Assembly (NCBI GenBank): GCA_001972305.1
Contig: BDDD01001468.1
Span: 1 to 64,000 of the forward strand
DNA from: Cephalotus follicularis
Taxonomy: Eukaryota > Streptophyta > Magnoliopsida > Oxalidales > Cephalotaceae
Direction of reading: 5' to 3'
Length of the DNA: 64,000 nucleotides
Made by a program: the position numbers and the translations under genes. Positions 59,767 to 64,000 of the stretch are shown here, piece after piece. A model generated the notes under the pieces. That model made no database searches. It was given only the letters and a program-made list of their open reading frames with translations, and was not told where the DNA came from. Numbering within the stretch: position 1 is the first letter of the stretch; each line of letters opens with the position of its first letter.

Positions 59767-62269
59767 ATAAAAAAATATAAATATAATAAATATAAAAAGA
59801 ATTTACTCTTATAATATTTTATCAAAACGTATAAAACTCCTTTAGATATTGTCTTTAACATTAACTATTAAATCAAAAGCTTTCATTCCTCTAATTTGTT
59901 GGATATCACTATCAAAGTTTTATGTTAGCTGCTTTTTTACCACATGTTTTAATAATTAATATTAAAGCATTGCTCATTCTCAGCGACTACCCACTTTGTT
60001 GAGGTGTGGGGCAATTGACCTTTGTAAACTTAAAGAAAAAAACATTATATGTATTAGTATTTATTTTTATCATTTGTTTACATGTGATGCTCTTTGTTGA
60101 GTTATCTTTCATTGGGTTATTTAGTTTTAATAATTTAAAGATTTTATTTGAGCTTAGAAAACGAATAATGTTATATACCCGAGCCATTATATTATCATAA
60201 TTAAAATTTTAAAATATTATTTATGTATTTTTAAAATATATTAATGATATTTTAATTTTTAATAAAAAATCATTAATAATATTTTAATATCTTAATTATA
60301 ATAATTTATGATATCACATCAATTATAATTAATAATATTACTCATGTGTAATTAATACAACGTGCTTTTTATGATTAAAATTAGATAGGCTATCTAAATG
60401 GTGTTGAAACGAAAAATAAACGCAAAACTACAATCAAATATGATCTGAGTGTTTTTAGTTGAAAGAGATTATGGACATTACTAAGAAATTAGTTGTGTTG
60501 AAAAAAAATTGTGTATTCATTAACGTATAAACTTGCGAAACTTGTATTAATTCTACTAATAATAATTGTTATTATTGAAATAGTATTTTTAAAATAAAAA
60601 TTATGAAAAATCGGTTAGCAATCATTAATGATTGTCTTGTCCCATGAATGGAGAAATATAATTTAATTCACTCCTATTTTTATGGGGAGTTATATAACCC
60701 TAGATAAAGAAAAAGGAAATTTAAATGGAGGACAGGAATATTGCAATTATGTAGTAAAAATGTGTGTAATATGGTAAAATAGGGATGTTTTGACTTTAAT
60801 ATAGTAGTCGGCGTCAGAGATAGAGCTTTAGGTGGCGGCGTGCAGGTAAACGACAGGACCAGGGTGGGCCCCCTTGTTTGAATATAAAAGCAAGCAAGCA
60901 AGTTGCACGTTACCTCCACCAAAGGATAATCAACACGTGGAATACGTATGTTCATGTCAATAACGCGTGGGGGGATTCTCCATTCTACCATTAATGAACA
61001 ATTACACACTACGCTTGTTTTGCACAATTATTTTCCAAATCACTGTGTCTAAATCTTCTTCTCAACTTAGATTTCAAACTTATTTCACAAGCATGCATAT
61101 TGAGAAGTGATGTGGCATGTCTATGAATATATAAGTAACATTTGATGTGATATCAGAGCTGATATAAAATTAGAAATTGTTTTAATATTATAGTGATATA
61201 AAATGATAGGTAATTTCTTAAATATATTTTTTATATATCAATTTTTTTTTAATTTTATGTAAAAAATATAATAAATATCTTTAAAAAATGTATAAAAAAG
61301 TTATGATAAATTATAATTTTTTCTTATAGCATCATGTTTAAACTAAACATAATTTATCAAAAAAAATCAAAACAAAAAGTCAAAATCAAAAAACTCACGA
61401 GATAATATTTTTCTCTCCCTAGCTCCCATCCTTTTTCTCTCTCATAATATATAGATTTTCCATGATGTCTGATTCTTACAAAAGGAGCAAATGACATTTT
61501 GCGTGCATTTATTGTCCCATGTTACATCGGACAAAACTTTCATATGTTACCATACTCCTAGTATCAACCCTAGCCACATTCTGTAATCGACTTTCATTAT
61601 CTAAATTCATCACATAGAAGAGGTTCTTGTTCCTGGTTTGCTTTCTAACAAATTAATTATGCATTATTTTTACGTCTCTAGCTCCCAGGCATGACCGTCT
61701 TGTTTTCATAATGTAAAATCTACAATATATCTTTAAAACATTTTGTTGATAATCTTGTTTATAGGTTTGAATTAATTCTATTTATTTACAGTATCTTTTG
61801 TATTACACCGATATTATATTGCCTTCACAGGACTCAAATCGTAATTATATACAAGATCAACAAAAGACACTCTAAACCTTCCATTAGCACATAAAGAAAG
61901 ATGCATTTATTTTGATTTTACAAATTTTCTTCCCAGTGGATTCGACGTAAGAATGTTATTAATATGCTTAATTGGCTTTTCCCTTTGCTTTAGCGAGCAC
62001 GCAAAGTAAGGTATCTCAATTTCCCACAATTACCACTTTTACAACTTCTTCTTGTAAACTTTCTTGCTTAGCAAAATATACATAATAATTTAGATATCAT
62101 TCCAACATTGAGTTAATCAACTATTTTTTTACATCATGTCTCTTTTCTAATTCATCCTCAATTTCTTTATTTTCATCACCAAGATCCTAATCTCATTGTA
62201 TTTCTTCTTCAATTTCATCTGCCAAATTTGAAATAAACTCCTCCATTTTCTGTAAAAGAAAGTTAACAA

Positions 62270-62293
62270 ATATATATATATATATATATATAT
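62270..62293 (+). repeat. (TA)n microsatellite
   Basis: About 12 TA units. Confidence 0.9.
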
Positions 62294-62462
62294 GAAACAT
62301 TAACTTTAAAGTTCAACGTCAACAAGCTAACGCAATAACGACGTATAAATAAACAAAAGTTTTAACTAAGCAATTAGGGATATATCAACAGTGCATAGCA
62401 AAACTAACCTAATTTAAAAACTTATTTCCTAAACTATATCGTTTTGAACTTATTTTAAAAAC

Positions 62463-63338
62463 TGTTGATACATAAATTCTCCCCTCAACAGTATCCCACG
62501 TGTAAGGGCTTGATTTGTTTAGGGAAGCGTAGCTTATGTGCTCCGAAATGAAGGTAGAAGATGATCGTAAATGTTTTCCCTGCACAGAAGAGCAAACACG
62601 TTGAAGGTCCAGGAGGATGTTCTCCCGGGGACACTCCGACGCTCAAGTTAGGCCTTTGCACAGAGAAAACTAGGTTCTTTTAGGAGTAAGAATGACTGAC
62701 CTTTGTTCTGACTGTTGAACTAGTATTTATAGTGTAGGAGTGTAACTGTCTGAGCGTGAAATACGGAGGTGATAGCTGTCCCCTAAAGAAATGCCGAGGA
62801 TATCGGGATTTTCTTTATCTCCACCTGATTTGTCGCTACTTTCCTTGCAGGTTGTGTATTATATCTCAACTTTCATATCTGGAAAAGGTAAATCACTGAA
62901 AAGTAGGCTGATTTTATGGTCTTGTCCTGCCGAGGACAAGGTGAGATAGGTTCTCTTGTTATTTACCTACTTCAAGGTCTTCAACTTCCAAAACTTCTTC
63001 AAGGGCTGATGCCTGAAGCATTAAGTCCTCTGTCAAGCTGCCGAGGACAAGGTCTCCTACAGCGCAGCTGGGGAGGATTCCCCTGGTGTAGGTCCTCTGT
63101 ACTATGTTGGAAGGAAGATCCTCTGCATTTGTACCGATGAGGGTGGGTCTTACAATGCCACTAAATAGGGGTTCCTCGGACCTGGTTCCGAGGAGGATGT
63201 ATTCGTCAACTCCTCCTGGCAGGGATTGATAGCTTCCTCTGACCAGTATCCATATAAACTTTAAAAACCCCTGGACACTTGGTTATGTTCGTGGAAGACA
63301 CGTGTCGTCCTTGGTATAAACTAATTTTTCCCATATCA
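62463..63338 (-). repeat. 3' LTR of element E2
   Basis: 876 bp; in - orientation TGATATGGGAAAA... to GTATCAACA. It resembles the LTR at 482..1559 (reverse complement), which is about 200 bp longer. It carries CCGAGGACAAGG-type repeats (near 62928 and 63040) and the hairpin CCTCGGACCTGGTTCCGAGG near 63175. Confidence 0.85.
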
Positions 63339-63361
63339 TATGCCCCCCCTGATCCTTCTTC

Positions 63362-63377
63362 TCTGACCATGGTCAGA
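63362..63377 (+). promoter_or_regulatory. 16-bp perfect palindrome upstream of the antisense gene
   Basis: TCTGACCATGGTCAGA. The same place in E0 (444..459) has TCTGACCAAGGTCAGA, one base different. Conservation outside the LTR suggests a protein-binding or structural site shared by the antisense promoter and the 3' end of the element. Confidence 0.45.
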
Positions 63378-63744
63378 AGAGGAGGAACAGAGCTGGGAGC
63401 CGTGGCTCAGGCTGGGCTCCTCTGCAGAGCTTTACCTTAGCTTTTCCTCGTGTAAAAGAGCTGAGGTCTGATGGTGTAGCTTTTAGAGATCCCCTGACAC
63501 AAAACCGATCTCGCCTTAGCAGAGGATTGAAGCTTGCCTCTGTCTGGATCTATCTCTTCTAACGGGCCTCGTGTCTTGAGCCTAAATCATTTACATTTAT
63601 GTTGCGTATTGGACACGACTTACACGTGGCATAACCTGAGCATTTTCCGCCTCTGTCTCTTCGTCTCCCACGTCTGATTTGATGGTTCACTCCTCAGCCG
63701 TTGGATCTGTGTTAGGTGGAGGGCCAGGATCCATGCTATGGGCC

Positions 63745-63752
63745 TATAAAAG
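63745..63752 (+). promoter_or_regulatory. TATA box of the antisense accessory gene of element E2
   Basis: TATAAAAG, 206 bp before the ATG at 63958. Box and upstream flank (GGAGGGCCAGGAT) are shared with E0. A leader intron seems to follow (TTTG|GTAAGT near 63880 to GACATAG|ATG at 63957), as in E1. Confidence 0.65.
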
Positions 63753-63957
63753 GATATCTACTTCACAAAGCAAACCTTTCACTCCTTCAAACTCTCATCT
63801 TCATCTTGTTGCTGTGAGATACTGAGATTTACAGTGCCCTCAAAACTCCATCTCCCTACCATTCTTTCATCAAGATCTTTGGTAAGTTGCCAGTCTTCTT
63901 GTTGTTCTAAGTTGAATCTAGGACTTCTCTAGCTTCTTCTTTTTTCATCTGACATAG

Positions 63958-64000
63958 ATGGCTAGAACTAAACAAACTGCTAGGCCTTCTCCTCCCTTAG
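63958..64000 (+). CDS. Antisense accessory gene of element E2 (start only), N-terminus equal to the histone H3 tail
   Basis: Only 14 codons lie in the window: MARTKQTARPSPPL. It is homologous in position, leader structure and sequence to the accessory gene at 17616 of E1 (MARVKQTFRPTTP). Residues 2-9 equal histone H3 residues 1-8 (ARTKQTAR), and Ser at H3 position 10 also matches; H3 Lys9 is replaced by Pro. The start is supported by the acceptor-like GACATAG directly before the ATG and by the related copy. The full protein is unknown; by analogy with E1 it should run for several hundred residues and end in a coiled coil. Confidence 0.7.
   Translation, partial: MARTKQTARPSPPL

Larger units (their letters stand above)
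58404..62462. other. Intergenic AT-rich region
   Basis: No gene that I can support. It contains a fold-back element (about 59455..59766), an AT-rich palindromic stretch near 60190..60310 and a (TA)n run (62270..62293). Around 60880..60960 there is a promoter-like piece (GAATATAAAAGC, then CAACACGTGG) without a following gene. Near 62130..62240 the - strand has a short acidic stretch after an acceptor-like site, broken by stops. Confidence 0.5.
62463..64000 (-). mobile_element. Left end of a Tat-type gypsy retrotransposon (element E2), continuing past the window
   Basis: An LTR (62463..63338) is followed by a purine tract on the - strand (GATCAGGGGGGGCATA before TGATATGGG). This is therefore the 3' LTR of a minus-oriented element whose gag-pol lies to the right of the window. 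Between LTR and window edge come a conserved palindrome, a TATA box and the first codons of the antisense accessory gene on the + strand. It is related to E0 (1..1559) over LTR and flank, and to E1 in layout and LTR ends. Confidence 0.85.

Noticed and set aside
60680-61027. 115-codon frame on -
   Set aside because: Runs through a promoter-like region on the other strand and shows no domain; too weak to call a gene.
62110-62250. Acidic coding-like fragment on - after an acceptor-like site
   Set aside because: Interrupted by stops after about 19 codons; no homology I can name.

Overview
This window is nuclear DNA of a flowering plant, most likely a eudicot. It is AT-rich. Its genes have many short introns with plant-type GT-AG borders and U-rich sequence, and five of them are clear homologues of well-known plant genes. 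All mobile DNA recognised by coding content belongs to plant Ty3/gypsy lineages. I cannot name the species from the sequence. I saw no tRNA, rRNA or CRISPR array.

Host genes, left to right: (1) an ARF19/ARF7-type auxin response factor on the + strand (13 coding exons, 4554..11940, 1132 aa, long glutamine-rich activation region). (2) Convergent with it, a chloroplast Cpn20 co-chaperonin with two GroES domains (- strand, 5 coding exons, 12671..14579, 257 aa). (3) An FCS-like zinc finger (FLZ) protein (+, 2 exons, 33351..34314, 243 aa). (4) A three-RRM oligouridylate-binding protein of the UBP1 family (-, 12 exons, 36583..42321, 414 aa), with a GC-AG intron and a 31-nt exon. (5) A JAZ1/TIFY10-type jasmonate repressor (-, 5 exons, 44976..47600, 277 aa), with an intron splitting the Jas motif and a G-box upstream. 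Every spliced model keeps frame from start to stop, and all five look functional.

Mobile DNA: a degenerate Tat/Grande-type gypsy element (16581..28722, gag-pol on the - strand) has two roughly 0.49 kb LTRs, a primer-binding site, a gag-protease deletion, an archaeal-type RNase H and integrase. It also has tandem subrepeats and a long extra gene in antisense to gag-pol. A 2.85 kb solo LTR with the target duplication CCTTG is nested inside its pol. Two related, better preserved elements cross the window edges in opposite orientation: 1..1559, and 62463 to the right edge. A Del/Tekay-like gypsy element (50045..58047) has a 3.8 kb 5' LTR and gag-pol but lacks the end of pol and the 3' LTR. It lies between inverted arms of an older transposon and next to a hAT-like element. 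Several fold-back MITEs lie between the genes.

The most unusual observation is the antisense accessory gene of the Tat-type elements. In the better preserved copy (63958 to the edge) the protein begins M-ARTKQTAR-PS. After removal of the initiator Met, this is the N-terminal tail of histone H3 through Arg8. The diverged copy at 17616 keeps the Lys4-Gln5-Thr6 core and Arg2/Arg8, with synonymous changes in several of those codons. The gene has its own TATA box outside the LTR and a leader intron. I suggest a retrotransposon-encoded histone-H3-tail mimic; this is inference and is untested.
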